Shown: positions 51,136 to 60,908, counted from the first letter of the stretch. The stretch: 64,000 nt of DNA from Clostridiaceae bacterium (GCA_009911305.1 QXXC01000001.1:186001-250000), one strand, 5' to 3'. Notes: a model not told the origin generated them from the letters alone. Made by a program: numbers and translations.

Positions 51136-51876
51136 TTATCCCAATACGTCTACAATCTTGACCGGGGCGCGGTAATTCCACGGGGACGTCTTGATCCCGG
51201 TCCGCTCGGTCGATGCGTGAACAACCTGTCCATCGCCTATGTACATCGCCACATGGTTGATACGGCGGCCATTTCCATAAAAAATCAGATCGCCGGGCCT
51301 CATCTCCTCCGCGCTGATGCTTCTGCCCTGCGCTGCCTGGGAGCCGGAGGAACGGCTGAGTGATACGCCCGCGCCGTTCTGCATGACATATCTCGTAAAG
51401 CCGGAGCAGTCAACCCCTGTATGCGGATCATTTCCGCCGTAACGGTAACGGCCGCCCACAAACTGAAGCGCATAATCGACCAGCTCCTGCCGCCGCGCAT
51501 CGCCGGAAACTTCCCTGCGAATTGCCGCCTCACCCATATCTGTGTCAGACTCGCCTTCTGTCCCGTCTGCTTCCATCAAATGAACGCCGCCGTCTGTCCT
51601 GACATAACCCTCCATGCCCTGAGAGGCTACCTTGATCCAGTTATCGTCACACACCTCCAGGACGTCATAGATAACGCCGGACTGCGCCATAGAAACAACC
51701 GAAGATGTCTCATTCTCTTCTGCATAAATCGAAATACCGCTTCTGTCCACGGTTGCCACCATTTCGCACTCCATCCCGTCCACGGGGCCTGCAAAGGCAG
51801 CCTGATGGCCGGCTATTGTAAAAGCGGTGCACATAACGAACAATCCCAACTGTTTCCTGGTTTTATTAAAATTCAT
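51136..51876 (-). CDS. Secreted NlpC/P60 peptidoglycan hydrolase with SH3 domain
   Basis: This 246-residue protein has a signal peptide (about 1-29, ending in AFAG), one bacterial SH3 domain (about 38-100; GISIYAEENETSSVVS, WIKVASQGMEGYVRT), a short linker, and a C-terminal NlpC/P60 domain (about 128-245). The catalytic Cys is in GVDCSGFTRYV (about 155) and the His in INHVAMYIGDG (about 207), with a further HAST. It should cut peptide cross-links in the wall. It has a near-perfect promoter at 52004-52032. It sits divergent from an OmpR-type two-component system. Confidence 0.94.
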   Translation of the reverse strand: MNFNKTRKQLGLFVMCTAFTIAGHQAAFAGPVDGMECEMVATVDRSGISIYAEENETSSVVSMAQSGVIYDVLEVCDDNWIKVASQGMEGYVRTDGGVHLMEADGTEGESDTDMGEAAIRREVSGDARRQELVDYALQFVGGRYRYGGNDPHTGVDCSGFTRYVMQNGAGVSLSRSSGSQAAQGRSISAEEMRPGDLIFYGNGRRINHVAMYIGDGQVVHASTERTGIKTSPWNYRAPVKIVDVLG

Positions 51877-52197
51877 TTAAAAATCCCCTTACTTCCTAAT
51901 TTGCTTTATTCAGTTAAAATCAGATGAAAACAAAGGAATACACGATATCTGTTAAACTTTGTTTTCTAAATGTTACATAATTGTTAAATCGTGTTACGTT
52001 GCTATTATATTTTCTTTTCTCTTTTTTGTCAAGTTTATTCCGAATGTTTTATACAGTTTTTATTCTAAAAGTGTTTCCAGTAACCGGCATGTCCCCTGCA
52101 ACCTGTGAAATGTCTGTGAACCTATAGAAACCTCTCCGATAATCTGCTAAAATAAAACCAGCATACATCCAAGCAGTGATTAATGAGGTGTTTTCTT
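51877..52197. other. Divergent region between the NlpC/P60 gene and the two-component system
   Basis: This 321-bp gap carries the NlpC/P60 promoter on the minus strand. On the plus strand it carries a weak promoter for the regulator (TAGAAA 52125-52130, TAAAAT 52148-52153, 17-base spacer). Repeated TTAAAT/GTTAC-like words near 51970-52000 may be regulator sites. No gene is seen. Confidence 0.55.
52004..52032 (-). promoter_or_regulatory. Consensus promoter of the NlpC/P60 gene
   Basis: On the minus strand TTGACA (52027-52032) and TATAAT (52004-52009) are perfect sigma-A boxes with a 17-base A-rich spacer. The leader is about 120 bases. Confidence 0.88.
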
Positions 52198-52875
52198 ATG
52201 GAAGGTTTAAAAATTTTAGTGGTAGATGACGAAGCCAGAATGCGCAAGCTGGTCCGCGATTTTCTCTCCATCAAGGGCTTTTCCGTGGTGGAGGCCGCAG
52301 ATGGCGAGGAAGCGCTTGATTTGTTTTTTGAGCAGAAGGATATCGCGCTGGTTCTCCTGGATGTGATGATGCCGAAGCTCGACGGCTGGGAGGTTTTAAA
52401 AACGATCCGCAGGTATTCACAGATCCCGATCCTTATGCTGACGGCCAGGGGAGAGGAAAGCGACGAGCTGCAGGGCTTCCGGCTGGGCGTGGACGAATAT
52501 ATTTCCAAGCCCTTCAGCCCCAAGATCCTGGTGGCGCGGGTGGAAGCGATCCTGCGCAGGAGCAGCGCGGTTTCGCAGGATATCCTGCGGACAGGGGGGA
52601 TCGAGATTGACAAGACAGCCCATCAGGTCCGGGTGGACGGCGCTCCTGTGGATTTGAGCTACAAGGAATTTGAGCTCATGACTTATTTTGCGGAGAACCA
52701 GGGGATCGCTTTATCCAGAGAGAAGATTCTGAATAATGTCTGGAACTACGATTATTTTGGCGATGCCAGGACCATTGACACCCATGTCAAGAAGCTGCGC
52801 AGCAAGCTGGGCGCCAGGGGGGAGTATATCAAGACGATCTGGGGCATGGGCTACAAGTTCGAGGTAACGCAATGA
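52198..52875 (+). CDS. OmpR/PhoB-family response regulator
   Basis: This 225-residue protein has a receiver domain (residues 1-115; VVDDEARM, phospho-acceptor in LLDVMMPKLDG near 53, LTARGEE, Lys in YISKPFSP) and an OmpR winged-helix DNA-binding domain (about 130-225; YKEFELMTYF, RTIDTHVKKLRSKLG, TIWGMGYKF). I set the start at 52198, 10 bases after TGAGGTG; ATG 52183 lies before that site. It overlaps the kinase gene by ATGA, so the two are coupled. The divergent NlpC/P60 gene is a plausible target (inference). Confidence 0.95.
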   Translation: MEGLKILVVDDEARMRKLVRDFLSIKGFSVVEAADGEEALDLFFEQKDIALVLLDVMMPKLDGWEVLKTIRRYSQIPILMLTARGEESDELQGFRLGVDEYISKPFSPKILVARVEAILRRSSAVSQDILRTGGIEIDKTAHQVRVDGAPVDLSYKEFELMTYFAENQGIALSREKILNNVWNYDYFGDARTIDTHVKKLRSKLGARGEYIKTIWGMGYKFEVTQ

Positions 52876-54428
52876 AGACCTCGATCCGCTCCCGGTTTAC
52901 CGTCATTTTTGTCAGTCTCATGGCGCTGTCGGTCGGCGCTGTCTGGTGCATCAACAACTGGTTTTTGGAGGCTTATTATCAGAATTATAAGATCCGTATC
53001 CTGGAGAACGGCTACCACGCGATCGACTCCATTTTAAGAGAACAGCAGTCGGAGTGGGAGGAAGCCTTAAACGAGGCGGAAGGGGAGCTCAACGGCAGCG
53101 GCCCGCTTTCCGGGGAGCAGGAGGCGAAACGCCTGTCTGATACAATCCTGCAGATGCGCGAGAGATCCAATATCACGCTGCTCATCTATGACAGCATGCA
53201 GGATAAGGCTATGGTCTCCTCCTCGCGTGATATTGACATGCTGCGCGAGCGCGTGCGCCAGTATATCGTGGGCTATGATGCGTACCTGCGGGAAGTCCTG
53301 CGGGAGCACGACAATTATATGATTCAAAAGACCTATGACCCGCGCATCAAGACCTTTTACCTCGAGAGCTGGGGCTTTTTTTCCGACAACCGGACGATTT
53401 TTATTATGAGAACCCCGTTGGAGAGCATTCGCGAGAGCGCTTCGATCTCCAACCGCTTTCTGATGTGGGTGGGGCTTTTTGTCATTCTCAGCGGCAGCCT
53501 GATCCTCTATTTTATTACCAGGCCGATCACAGCGCCCATCCACCGCCTGTCCCAGCTCTCGGAAAAGATGTCGCACCTTGATTTTGAAGCTAAATATGTG
53601 CCGTCCAGGCATTCGACAGAGGAAATTGACATTCTCGGAAACAGCATGAATGTCCTGTCCGATACGTTAAAGGAAACGATCCGGAAGCTGAAATCGGCAA
53701 ATAACGAGCTTCAGCTTGACATCGAAAAAAAGACGCAGATCGATGAGATGAGAAAGGATTTCATCGCCAATGTCTCCCATGAGCTGAAAACTCCTATCGC
53801 CCTGATCCAGGGCTATGCGGAAGGCCTGGTCGAGGGCATGGGCGAGGATAAGGACAGCCGCGACTATTACTGCGGGGTCATCGTGGACGAGGCGGGCAAG
53901 ATGAACCAGATGGTCCGGCAGCTTCTCACGCTCACGGCTCTGGAATTCGGAAATGAACAGGCCTCCATGGAGCGCTTTGATTTGACGGAGCTGATAAACG
54001 GCATCCTTACATCGTCGGGCCTGCTCTTAAAGCAGAAGGACATTGACATCTTCTTCCCCTGCTCCGGGCCGCTTTATGTCTGGGGGGACGAGTTTAAGAT
54101 CGAGGAAGTGGTTACGAATTATGTCACGAATGCCATCCATCACGCGGACGGCGAAAAGCGGATTGAAATCCGGACCGAGCCGCGGGAAGAGGACGGAAAA
54201 CGCGAAGTCCGCGTATCCGTCTTTAATACAGGCCAGCCGATCCCGGAAGAGGAGCTTCCCAGAATCTGGACCAAGTTTTATAAGGTGGACAAGGCCCGGA
54301 CAAGGCAGTACGGCGGAAGCGGAATCGGGCTCTCGATTGTCAAGGCAATTATGGAGTCGCATCACAAGGCCTATGGCGTGAGAAACCGGGAGAATGGGGT
54401 GGAATTCTGGTTCACGCTTGACAGTTAA
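52872..54428 (+). CDS. Membrane sensor histidine kinase, partner of the OmpR-type regulator
   Basis: This 518-residue kinase has two membrane helices (about 10-30 and 195-215) around an extracytoplasmic sensor of about 160 residues. HAMP (about 217-270), HisKA with the phospho-acceptor in IANVSHELKTPIALIQGYAEGL (split; about 302), and HATPase with VTNYVTNAIHHA and GGSGIGLSI follow. The start overlaps the regulator stop by 4 bases. The acyltransferase gene follows after 64 bp and may be read through. The signal is unknown; a cell-envelope stimulus would fit the neighbours. Confidence 0.95.
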   Translation: MKTSIRSRFTVIFVSLMALSVGAVWCINNWFLEAYYQNYKIRILENGYHAIDSILREQQSEWEEALNEAEGELNGSGPLSGEQEAKRLSDTILQMRERSNITLLIYDSMQDKAMVSSSRDIDMLRERVRQYIVGYDAYLREVLREHDNYMIQKTYDPRIKTFYLESWGFFSDNRTIFIMRTPLESIRESASISNRFLMWVGLFVILSGSLILYFITRPITAPIHRLSQLSEKMSHLDFEAKYVPSRHSTEEIDILGNSMNVLSDTLKETIRKLKSANNELQLDIEKKTQIDEMRKDFIANVSHELKTPIALIQGYAEGLVEGMGEDKDSRDYYCGVIVDEAGKMNQMVRQLLTLTALEFGNEQASMERFDLTELINGILTSSGLLLKQKDIDIFFPCSGPLYVWGDEFKIEEVVTNYVTNAIHHADGEKRIEIRTEPREEDGKREVRVSVFNTGQPIPEEELPRIWTKFYKVDKARTRQYGGSGIGLSIVKAIMESHHKAYGVRNRENGVEFWFTLDS

Positions 54429-54492
54429 TTGCCGGCGCAGCCTTTCGTGAGCTGCGCCGGCGCAAAAGCCGTGGAGGAAGGTTTGACAGGGT

Positions 54493-55557
54493 ATGAATTT
54501 GCAGGAAAAAGGAACACGGATCGGCTGGCTCGACCGGGTCAAGGGAATCGGCATTTTATTTGTTATTTTCGCGCACGCGTACACAGGGGAAGATTTCTTT
54601 TTCCCGCGCATGGCCCGCAGCCTGTGTATGCCTTTGTTTTTTATTGCATCGGGCTTTTTAATCGGAATGAAGCGTGAATGGGAGCAGGGCAGCAAAGAAC
54701 TCATCAGGAAAAAGCTTTCTTCCATTCTGCGCCCTTATTTTATATACAGCGGCGTGATCATGGCGTGGCTGCCGATCCGGCTTTTTCTCTTCGGGCACGG
54801 AAGCCTGTATGAAATCTTCCACTGCCTGGCTGATGTGTTCTTCCTGGAGGGGATCGGCGTCCTCTGGTTTTTATCCGCTCTTTTTATCGGGGAACTCCTG
54901 CTTCTGTTTTCCATGAAATGGGCGGGGATAAGCGGCCGGGCTTCTTCCGCTCAAAATCAGGCCAAAAGGCTGGCCCTGCTCCTGATTCTATTCTTTCTCT
55001 GCGCATGCCTGATGATACGTTTTACGCAGCAGACGGCAGGCGCCAGCGCGCTTTTAAAGCTGATCCTGAAACTATCCAGGATCCTGGCCAGAGGGACTAT
55101 GGCGGCAGGCATGATGGCGGCAGGGGCGCTCATAAACCGCTGTCTTCAAGGCTTCCCGTCCGCGGCGCTGTCCCGGTTCAGCCTCCTTGCCTGCCTTCCT
55201 CTGGCCGCCGGACTGTGGCATAACGGCCCCTGTGATTTCCACTACCTAAGCTTCGGCTGTTTTCCTCTTTATATCCTGAACGGCATTCTGGGGTTTACAG
55301 TCATTGCCGCTGTTTCCCGCCTGCCGGCAAAGGACCGGATCCTTACCTTTTTGGGGAGAAACAGCCTGATCCTGATGGGAACCCATCTTGTTTTTCTGGA
55401 TTTTATCAGCATCATGGCGCTCCGTCTGTCGGTCCGCACCGGGATATACCTGGGGGACAGCCTTTGGGGAAAGCTGGCGGCGCTTCTGGCCATGGAGCTG
55501 CTTTTATTCCGGATCCGCGGCAGATTTCATACGCCCATTGCTCCGGCAGGAAAATAA
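54493..55557 (+). CDS. Acyltransferase family 3 membrane protein
   Basis: This 354-residue integral membrane protein has about ten hydrophobic segments and the family start IGWLDRVKGIGILFVIFAHAY (catalytic-type histidine near 28), followed by RPYFIYSG near 80. The NSLILMGTHLVFLDF stretch near 290 is also typical. Such proteins transfer acyl groups to sugars or polymers at the membrane (O-acetylation). The ribosome site is AGGAAGG with long spacing. It lies after a two-component system and before a strong terminator. The acceptor cannot be told. Confidence 0.88.
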   Translation: MNLQEKGTRIGWLDRVKGIGILFVIFAHAYTGEDFFFPRMARSLCMPLFFIASGFLIGMKREWEQGSKELIRKKLSSILRPYFIYSGVIMAWLPIRLFLFGHGSLYEIFHCLADVFFLEGIGVLWFLSALFIGELLLLFSMKWAGISGRASSAQNQAKRLALLLILFFLCACLMIRFTQQTAGASALLKLILKLSRILARGTMAAGMMAAGALINRCLQGFPSAALSRFSLLACLPLAAGLWHNGPCDFHYLSFGCFPLYILNGILGFTVIAAVSRLPAKDRILTFLGRNSLILMGTHLVFLDFISIMALRLSVRTGIYLGDSLWGKLAALLAMELLLFRIRGRFHTPIAPAGK

Positions 55558-55558
55558 C

Positions 55559-55610
55559 AAGCTCCGGACAAAGGGACATTCTTTAAAGCGTGTCCCCTTG
55601 TCCGGAGCTT
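55559..55610. terminator. Bidirectional terminator between the acyltransferase gene and aspS
   Basis: A stem of 20 bp with one mismatch (55559-55578 with 55591-55610) and a 12-base loop has T-rich sequence on the plus-strand side. It serves both converging genes. Confidence 0.85.
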
Positions 55611-55617
55611 GGTTATT

Positions 55618-57414
55618 TTATTCCTTCTCTTCCTCTCCGGAAACCTCAATCCCCAGATCGGCAAGCTGCTTTTCCTCCACCGGCGCCGGAGCTTCCATCA
55701 TCAGACAGGAGGCGTCCTTTACCTTGGGGAAGGCGATCACATCGCGGATGCTGTCCGCGCCCACCATGAGCATCACCATGCGGTCCAGGCCGTAGGCGAG
55801 GCCTGCATGGGGCGGAACGCCGTATTTAAAGGCTTCCAGCAAAAAGCCGAACTGTTCCATGGCCGCTTCTTTTGTAAAGCCAAGAACCTCAAACATCCTG
55901 GACTGGATGTCCGCCTGATGGATACGGACAGAACCGCCGCCCATCTCTGTGCCGTTCAGAACGATATCGTACGCTTTCGCGCGCACCGCGCCCGGATCGC
56001 TTTCTAACAGCGGCAGATCCTCCTCCATGGGCATGGTAAACGGGTGGTGCATGGCCACGTAGCGGCTATCCTCCTCGGAATACTCCAGAAGCGGGAATTC
56101 CGTCACCCACAGGAAGCGGTAATCGTCCTTTTTCAAAAGGCCGAGCTGCCTCGCCAGCTCCAGGCGCAGGTTTCCGAGCACGTCGAACACCACCTTGTCC
56201 CTATCGGCCGCAAACAAAAGCAGATCGCCCGCCTGTCCGTCCATGGCGGACACAAGCGCGGAAAGCTCGTCTTCAGTCATGAATTTTGCAAAGGATGATT
56301 TATAGCTTCCGTCCTCCTGCACGCAAAGGTACGCAAGCCCTTTGGCCCCAAAGCCCTTCGCGTACTCGACCAGGGCGTCGATCTTCTTTCTGGGCATGCC
56401 GCCCTGTCCCTTTGCATTGATGCCCCGGACAGAACCGCCGCTTTCCAGCGCGCCCTTAAATACAGCGAACTGACAGCCCTTTACGGTGTCTGACACGTTG
56501 TGCAGCTCCATGCCAAAGCGCAGATCCGGCTTGTCTGAGCCAAAGCGGTCCATGGCTTCGCGCCAGGTCATCCTCGGGATTGGAAGCTTCAGATCATAGC
56601 CGCAGATCTCCTGAAACAGCTTTTTTAACAGCCGCTCATTTACATCCAGCACGTCCTCCACATCCACAAAGGACAGCTCCATGTCGATCTGCGTGAATTC
56701 CGGCTGGCGGTCTGCGCGCAGATCCTCGTCCCTGTAGCAGCGGGCGATCTGGAAATACCGGTCATAGCCGGAGCACATCAGAAGCTGCTTTAAAAGCTGC
56801 GGCGACTGCGGAAGCGCATAGAAGCTTCCGGGATGGACGCGGCTGGGCACCAGATAGTCCCTGGCTCCCTCCGGCGTGCTCTTAATCAGGGTCGGCGTCT
56901 CAATCTCCAAAAATCCTTCATCTGCCAGGAAAGCGCGCGTCAGAATCGCCACACGGCTCCGCGTCATTAAGTTCCGCTGCAGATCCGGCCTTCTCAGATC
57001 CAGATAGCGGTATTTTAAGCGCAGCTCTTCCTTTGTCTTTGAGTTCTCCTCGATCGGGAAAGGCGGCGTCTCGGACTCGGAGAGGATGCGCAGGGAAGCG
57101 GCGCGCACCTCAATCGCTCCTGTCTTCAGGTTCTCATTTACCGCGCCGGAGCGGGCCTCCACGCGGCCGGTCACGGCCACGACAAATTCGCTCCTGAGCC
57201 GTTCTGCCTTTTTAAAGCTCTCTGCCCCGCAGTCAGCCTCCTCGAATATTACCTGCAGGATGCCGGAGCGATCCCTGACATCGACAAAAATAATTCCGCC
57301 CTTGTTCCTGCTCTTCTGCACCCAGCCCATCACGGCCGCCGTCTCGCCGATATTGGCCGCGGACAGCTCCGCGCAGCGATGGGAGCGCTTAAGGCCTGCC
57401 ATTGATTCTGCCAT
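55618..57414 (-). CDS. aspS: Aspartate--tRNA ligase (bacterial type)
   Basis: This class II synthetase of about 598 residues has an N-terminal OB-fold anticodon domain (about 1-105; GWVQKSRNKGGIIFVDVRDRSG in two parts), catalytic motifs (YRYLDLRR, FLEIETPTLI, FQIARCYRDEDLRADRQPEFTQ in parts, and GLAYGLDRMVMLM near 545) and the bacterial insertion GAD domain. I set the start at MAESMAG (57414); the frame to 57450 overlaps hisS. Whether it also charges tRNA-Asn cannot be told. It lies 30 bp behind hisS in the same unit. Confidence 0.97.
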   Translation of the reverse strand: MAESMAGLKRSHRCAELSAANIGETAAVMGWVQKSRNKGGIIFVDVRDRSGILQVIFEEADCGAESFKKAERLRSEFVVAVTGRVEARSGAVNENLKTGAIEVRAASLRILSESETPPFPIEENSKTKEELRLKYRYLDLRRPDLQRNLMTRSRVAILTRAFLADEGFLEIETPTLIKSTPEGARDYLVPSRVHPGSFYALPQSPQLLKQLLMCSGYDRYFQIARCYRDEDLRADRQPEFTQIDMELSFVDVEDVLDVNERLLKKLFQEICGYDLKLPIPRMTWREAMDRFGSDKPDLRFGMELHNVSDTVKGCQFAVFKGALESGGSVRGINAKGQGGMPRKKIDALVEYAKGFGAKGLAYLCVQEDGSYKSSFAKFMTEDELSALVSAMDGQAGDLLLFAADRDKVVFDVLGNLRLELARQLGLLKKDDYRFLWVTEFPLLEYSEEDSRYVAMHHPFTMPMEEDLPLLESDPGAVRAKAYDIVLNGTEMGGGSVRIHQADIQSRMFEVLGFTKEAAMEQFGFLLEAFKYGVPPHAGLAYGLDRMVMLMVGADSIRDVIAFPKVKDASCLMMEAPAPVEEKQLADLGIEVSGEEEKE

Positions 57415-57446
57415 TTCTATGTCCCTCCTGATTTCGATTCCTGATC

Positions 57447-58712
57447 TCACTCTTTCAATGCCTCGCGGTAAAATTCCACGAATTCCTCATATCCCTCTTT
57501 TAATAGCTGTTCCTTCTGGAATTTCTTGTTCTTGTTCATCTGCGCCACCAGCACGCGGACTCCGGCCGCCCGCTCCTTCTGGGCCGCCTTTAATACCTCC
57601 TTAAAGCGCGCGCTGCCGATCCCCTTTTCATAGAGAAATACCTTTTTCCCCACAGAGCCGGGAATCTGAAAGCCGCTGTCCATGAGGATGGTTATGATCC
57701 GCTCAAATCCGATGGAAAAGCCGCACGCCGGCGTATCCACGCCGGTAAATTTGCCGATCAGCCGGTCATAACGGCCGCCGCCCGCCACAGAGCCGCCGAA
57801 GCCCTCCATGGATACCTCAAAGATCGTTCCGGTATAATAGCCCATGCCGCGCACCAGGGTCGGATCAAATGCCAGATCAAAGCGGATGTCCGACACATCC
57901 CGCACGGTATCCATGATATACGCGAGGTTCTCCGCCCTTTCCGGATCCATGACGCCGGAAAGGGTCTGGCCCAGGGCCCGGACCGCATCCGCCCCGTTTC
58001 CCAGAGAGGACAAAAGCTTTGTGTACGTCTCCACGGACTCCGGCGCGTAGCCGAGCTCTAAAAGCTCCTCTCTGACGCCCTCCAGGCCAATCTTATCCAT
58101 CTTGTCAAGGGTAATAAACACCTTATCCGTATCGCTCTCCGAAAAGCCGCTGTAATCCGCCATTCCCTTTAAGATCGCCCGGTCATTGACGCGGACCGTG
58201 TACGCCCTGTCGGGGCAGATGCGCGTGAGCGCTGTCGTGATGGCCAGAATGGCCTCAATCTCCACCTGATTGCCCGCGTCGCCCAGCACGTCGATATCGC
58301 ACTGCACAAACTGCCTGAACCTTCCCTTCTGCGGGCGGTCGGCGCGCCACACGCTGCCGATCTGCAGCGCCTTGAAGGGCGACGGCAGATTGGCAGCGTT
58401 ATTGGCGAAATAACGGCACAGCGGCACGGTCAGATCATAGCGCAGCCCCTCGTCCACCAAATCCGCCTCGTCCTTCGCCGTATCGAGCTTTAGCTTCTCC
58501 CCCCGCTTTAAGATCCGGAAAATCAGCTTTTCATTATCCCCGCCCTGCTTGCTTGTCAGATTCGCAATGTGCTCCACGCAGGGCGTCTCAATCAGGGAAA
58601 AGCCAAAGCTTTTGTACGTCTCCCTGATGATATTCAGCACATAGTCTCTCAGCTCCATCTCCGCGGGCAGGATATCCTTCATTCCTGTCACCGGTTTTTT
58701 CTTCAATGCCAT
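57447..58712 (-). CDS. hisS: Histidine--tRNA ligase
   Basis: This class II synthetase of about 421 residues shows the KKPVTGMKDILP start, the histidine A motif GMGYYTGTIFEV (about 285), motif 2 around GSVWRADRPQKGRFRQF in part, and motif 3 GFSIGFERIITIL. The C-terminal anticodon domain ends the protein. I set the start at ATG 58712 (MALKKKP). An upstream ATG at 58730 is possible. It lies between hemZ and aspS on the same strand, the usual hisS-aspS order of Firmicutes. No T-box is seen before it. Confidence 0.97.
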   Translation of the reverse strand: MALKKKPVTGMKDILPAEMELRDYVLNIIRETYKSFGFSLIETPCVEHIANLTSKQGGDNEKLIFRILKRGEKLKLDTAKDEADLVDEGLRYDLTVPLCRYFANNAANLPSPFKALQIGSVWRADRPQKGRFRQFVQCDIDVLGDAGNQVEIEAILAITTALTRICPDRAYTVRVNDRAILKGMADYSGFSESDTDKVFITLDKMDKIGLEGVREELLELGYAPESVETYTKLLSSLGNGADAVRALGQTLSGVMDPERAENLAYIMDTVRDVSDIRFDLAFDPTLVRGMGYYTGTIFEVSMEGFGGSVAGGGRYDRLIGKFTGVDTPACGFSIGFERIITILMDSGFQIPGSVGKKVFLYEKGIGSARFKEVLKAAQKERAAGVRVLVAQMNKNKKFQKEQLLKEGYEEFVEFYREALKE

Positions 58713-58830
58713 AGCCTGCTCCTTATCCACAGCAGCCGCCCGGCCAGGCTGAAACGGTTACAGTTCACATCCCTGTATCCGCTTAGCCTGACCGGATGGC
58801 TGCGATTCACATCATTACCAGATGCGGCCC

Positions 58831-60267
58831 TTATCTGAACAGCCGCTCCTTGCGCTCAATCATCTCGTCGATCCGCTCTATGTACTGACCGACCTCCTTC
58901 ACGTTCTCCGCCCGCTCTATCCGATCCTTATCGGGATAAACCATCTTTGTCGTCGTGCCGGCGCCGCAGCCCATGATCGTCTGCTTTTCCTCCATGATCA
59001 GGATATTGTACAGGCATTCCTTTCCCGGCGCCGCGTAGCCGACATTCTCGAAATTACCGGCCATATTCTTCTGGCGGTACAGGTAATAGGGCGACATCCC
59101 CATCTCTGCCGCGCAGCGGGCCGTTATCTCTATCATCTCCTGCGTATTTTCCGGCTTAAAGCCGCTGTAGCGCTCCTTTTCGATATTCAGCCTGGCCGCG
59201 CGCTTGATGGCCAGGGAATGAACCGTCAGGCTGTCCGGACCCAATGCCCGGATTTCCTCCATGGTGTTTCGGACATCCTCCGGCGTCTCGCCCGGCAGGC
59301 CCACGATCACATCCATATTGATATTGTCAAAGCCCATCTCCCGCGCCAGATGGAACGTATCCTTAACCTCCTGCACGCTGTGGCGGCGTCCGATGAGATC
59401 AAGCGTCTCCTGCTTCATGGTCTGGGGATTGATGGAGATACGCGTGATGCCGTGATTCTTTAACACCTTAAGCTTTTCCCGGGTGATGCTGTCCGGCCGG
59501 CCGGCCTCAACGGTAAATTCCTGCGCCTCTTTCACCGGAAAAACTGACTCCGTCCTGCAGAGAATGGCGTCCATATCCTCAGCGCTTAAGGAAGTCGGCG
59601 TCCCGCCCCCAAAATAGATGGAATCCAGCGTCCTTCCCTTCATCCGGCCGGCTGCATAATCCATCTCATGAAACAGCGCCTTTAAATAGAGATGCGTCTT
59701 TCCCTTCCATTTTTCAATCGGAAACGAGGTAAAGGAGCAGTAGAGGCATGTGGCCGGGCAAAACGGAATGCCCACATAGAGGCTGTAGCCGTTCTGATAA
59801 TCCACACGCTTTAGAATCTCCCGCTCCCGCTCTGCCACATCGATGCACAGTTTAATCTTCTCATCGCTTGCAAAATACGTTTCTTTCATATAGTCCCGGA
59901 TGAACGCTGCATCGCGCCCCTCGGCCAGTTTTGATGTGGCAATCTTCGCCGGGCGGATCCCGGTCAGCGACCCCCAGGGCAGCTCTTTTTCGGTCAGGCC
60001 GCAGAGGAGCCTGTACAGGGAACGCTTGATCGCATTTTTCGCCTGCGTGCGATCCGAAAAGTCAGGGCGGATGGATGCAGAATGCCCGCCGCCAAGCGCC
60101 ATTTCAAAGCATTCGCCCCTCTCCCCTGTCCTGCGCCCCGTAAAGCACAGGCGCGCCTGCCCGGCCTCCTCTTCCCTGTGGGTAAACGTCTCCCCCGGAA
60201 AAAAAGCCATCAAAAGCTCGCGGATGTCCTGTTCAAAGGAATCATCGTTCAGAAGAATTGCGATCAT
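58831..60267 (-). CDS. hemZ: Coproporphyrinogen dehydrogenase HemZ (radical SAM)
   Basis: This 478-residue radical SAM enzyme has the iron-sulfur motif CxxxCxxC in IPFCPATCLYCSF (about residue 167), then SIYFGGGTPTSLSAEDMD, TVEAGRPDSIT, RISINPQTM and MDVIVGLPGETPEDV, all HemN/HemZ-like. The first 150 residues are the HemZ-specific N-terminal extension. It may act in heme-type tetrapyrrole synthesis or as a related radical enzyme. Its start overlaps the stop of the MBL gene by one base (TGATG), so translation is coupled. Confidence 0.92.
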   Translation of the reverse strand: MIAILLNDDSFEQDIRELLMAFFPGETFTHREEEAGQARLCFTGRRTGERGECFEMALGGGHSASIRPDFSDRTQAKNAIKRSLYRLLCGLTEKELPWGSLTGIRPAKIATSKLAEGRDAAFIRDYMKETYFASDEKIKLCIDVAEREREILKRVDYQNGYSLYVGIPFCPATCLYCSFTSFPIEKWKGKTHLYLKALFHEMDYAAGRMKGRTLDSIYFGGGTPTSLSAEDMDAILCRTESVFPVKEAQEFTVEAGRPDSITREKLKVLKNHGITRISINPQTMKQETLDLIGRRHSVQEVKDTFHLAREMGFDNINMDVIVGLPGETPEDVRNTMEEIRALGPDSLTVHSLAIKRAARLNIEKERYSGFKPENTQEMIEITARCAAEMGMSPYYLYRQKNMAGNFENVGYAAPGKECLYNILIMEEKQTIMGCGAGTTTKMVYPDKDRIERAENVKEVGQYIERIDEMIERKERLFR

Positions 60268-60908
60268 CAGAGCCTCCCTATATACGAGGCCAGCGGATTA
60301 TAGAGCTTCTCATCCCCAATCGTCGTGTCCCCCATATGCCCCGGATACACAGCCGTGTCGTCCGGAAGGGCAAAAAGGACTTTTACGATCGACTCTGCTA
60401 TCTGGCGCCCGCTCCCTGTTGGGAAATCGATCCGGCCATACGATTCCTGGAACAGCGTGTCGCCGGAAAATAAAACCTTTTCTGATTCCACATAGTAGCA
60501 GCAGGAACCTCCTGTGTGCCCCGGCGTGTGCAGAAGCCTGAAATCATAGCCGGCCAGGCTGGCTGTCTCCTGATCGCTCAGCAGTACATCAGCTTTGAGC
60601 GCGCTGCCTCCTCCAAGGAACTGGCCCGTTAAATTTTTACCGGGATCTGCCAGAACCTCTGCTTCCTTCTCACACGCATAGATGGGAACGCCCCACCCGT
60701 CCCTCAGCTCCTCCATGGCCATCACATGATCAAAATGGCCGTGCGTCAGCAGGATAGCCTGCGCCTTCACGCCGAGCCTTTCAACCTCAGAGCGGATCCG
60801 GCCTGCCTCGTCGCCGGGATCCACCACAACAGCCTCCTTTGTCCCGGGATTTATGGCAATGTAGCAGTTCGTCTGCACCATCCCGACAATCAGCTTTTTT
60901 ATCTCCAA
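60267..60908 (-). CDS. MBL-fold metallo-hydrolase (glyoxalase II-like)
   Basis: This 213-residue enzyme has the metal motif THGHFDHV (HxHxDH, about residue 55), a later histidine in LLHTPGHTGGSC (about 135) and an aspartate in FSGDTLF (about 155), ending with VYPGHMGDTTIG. It belongs to the YcbL/glyoxalase II-like group that cleaves thioesters such as S-lactoylglutathione or related compounds. The gene lies between relA and hemZ, a common arrangement in Clostridia. The true substrate is unknown. Confidence 0.93.
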   Translation of the reverse strand: MEIKKLIVGMVQTNCYIAINPGTKEAVVVDPGDEAGRIRSEVERLGVKAQAILLTHGHFDHVMAMEELRDGWGVPIYACEKEAEVLADPGKNLTGQFLGGGSALKADVLLSDQETASLAGYDFRLLHTPGHTGGSCCYYVESEKVLFSGDTLFQESYGRIDFPTGSGRQIAESIVKVLFALPDDTAVYPGHMGDTTIGDEKLYNPLASYIGRL

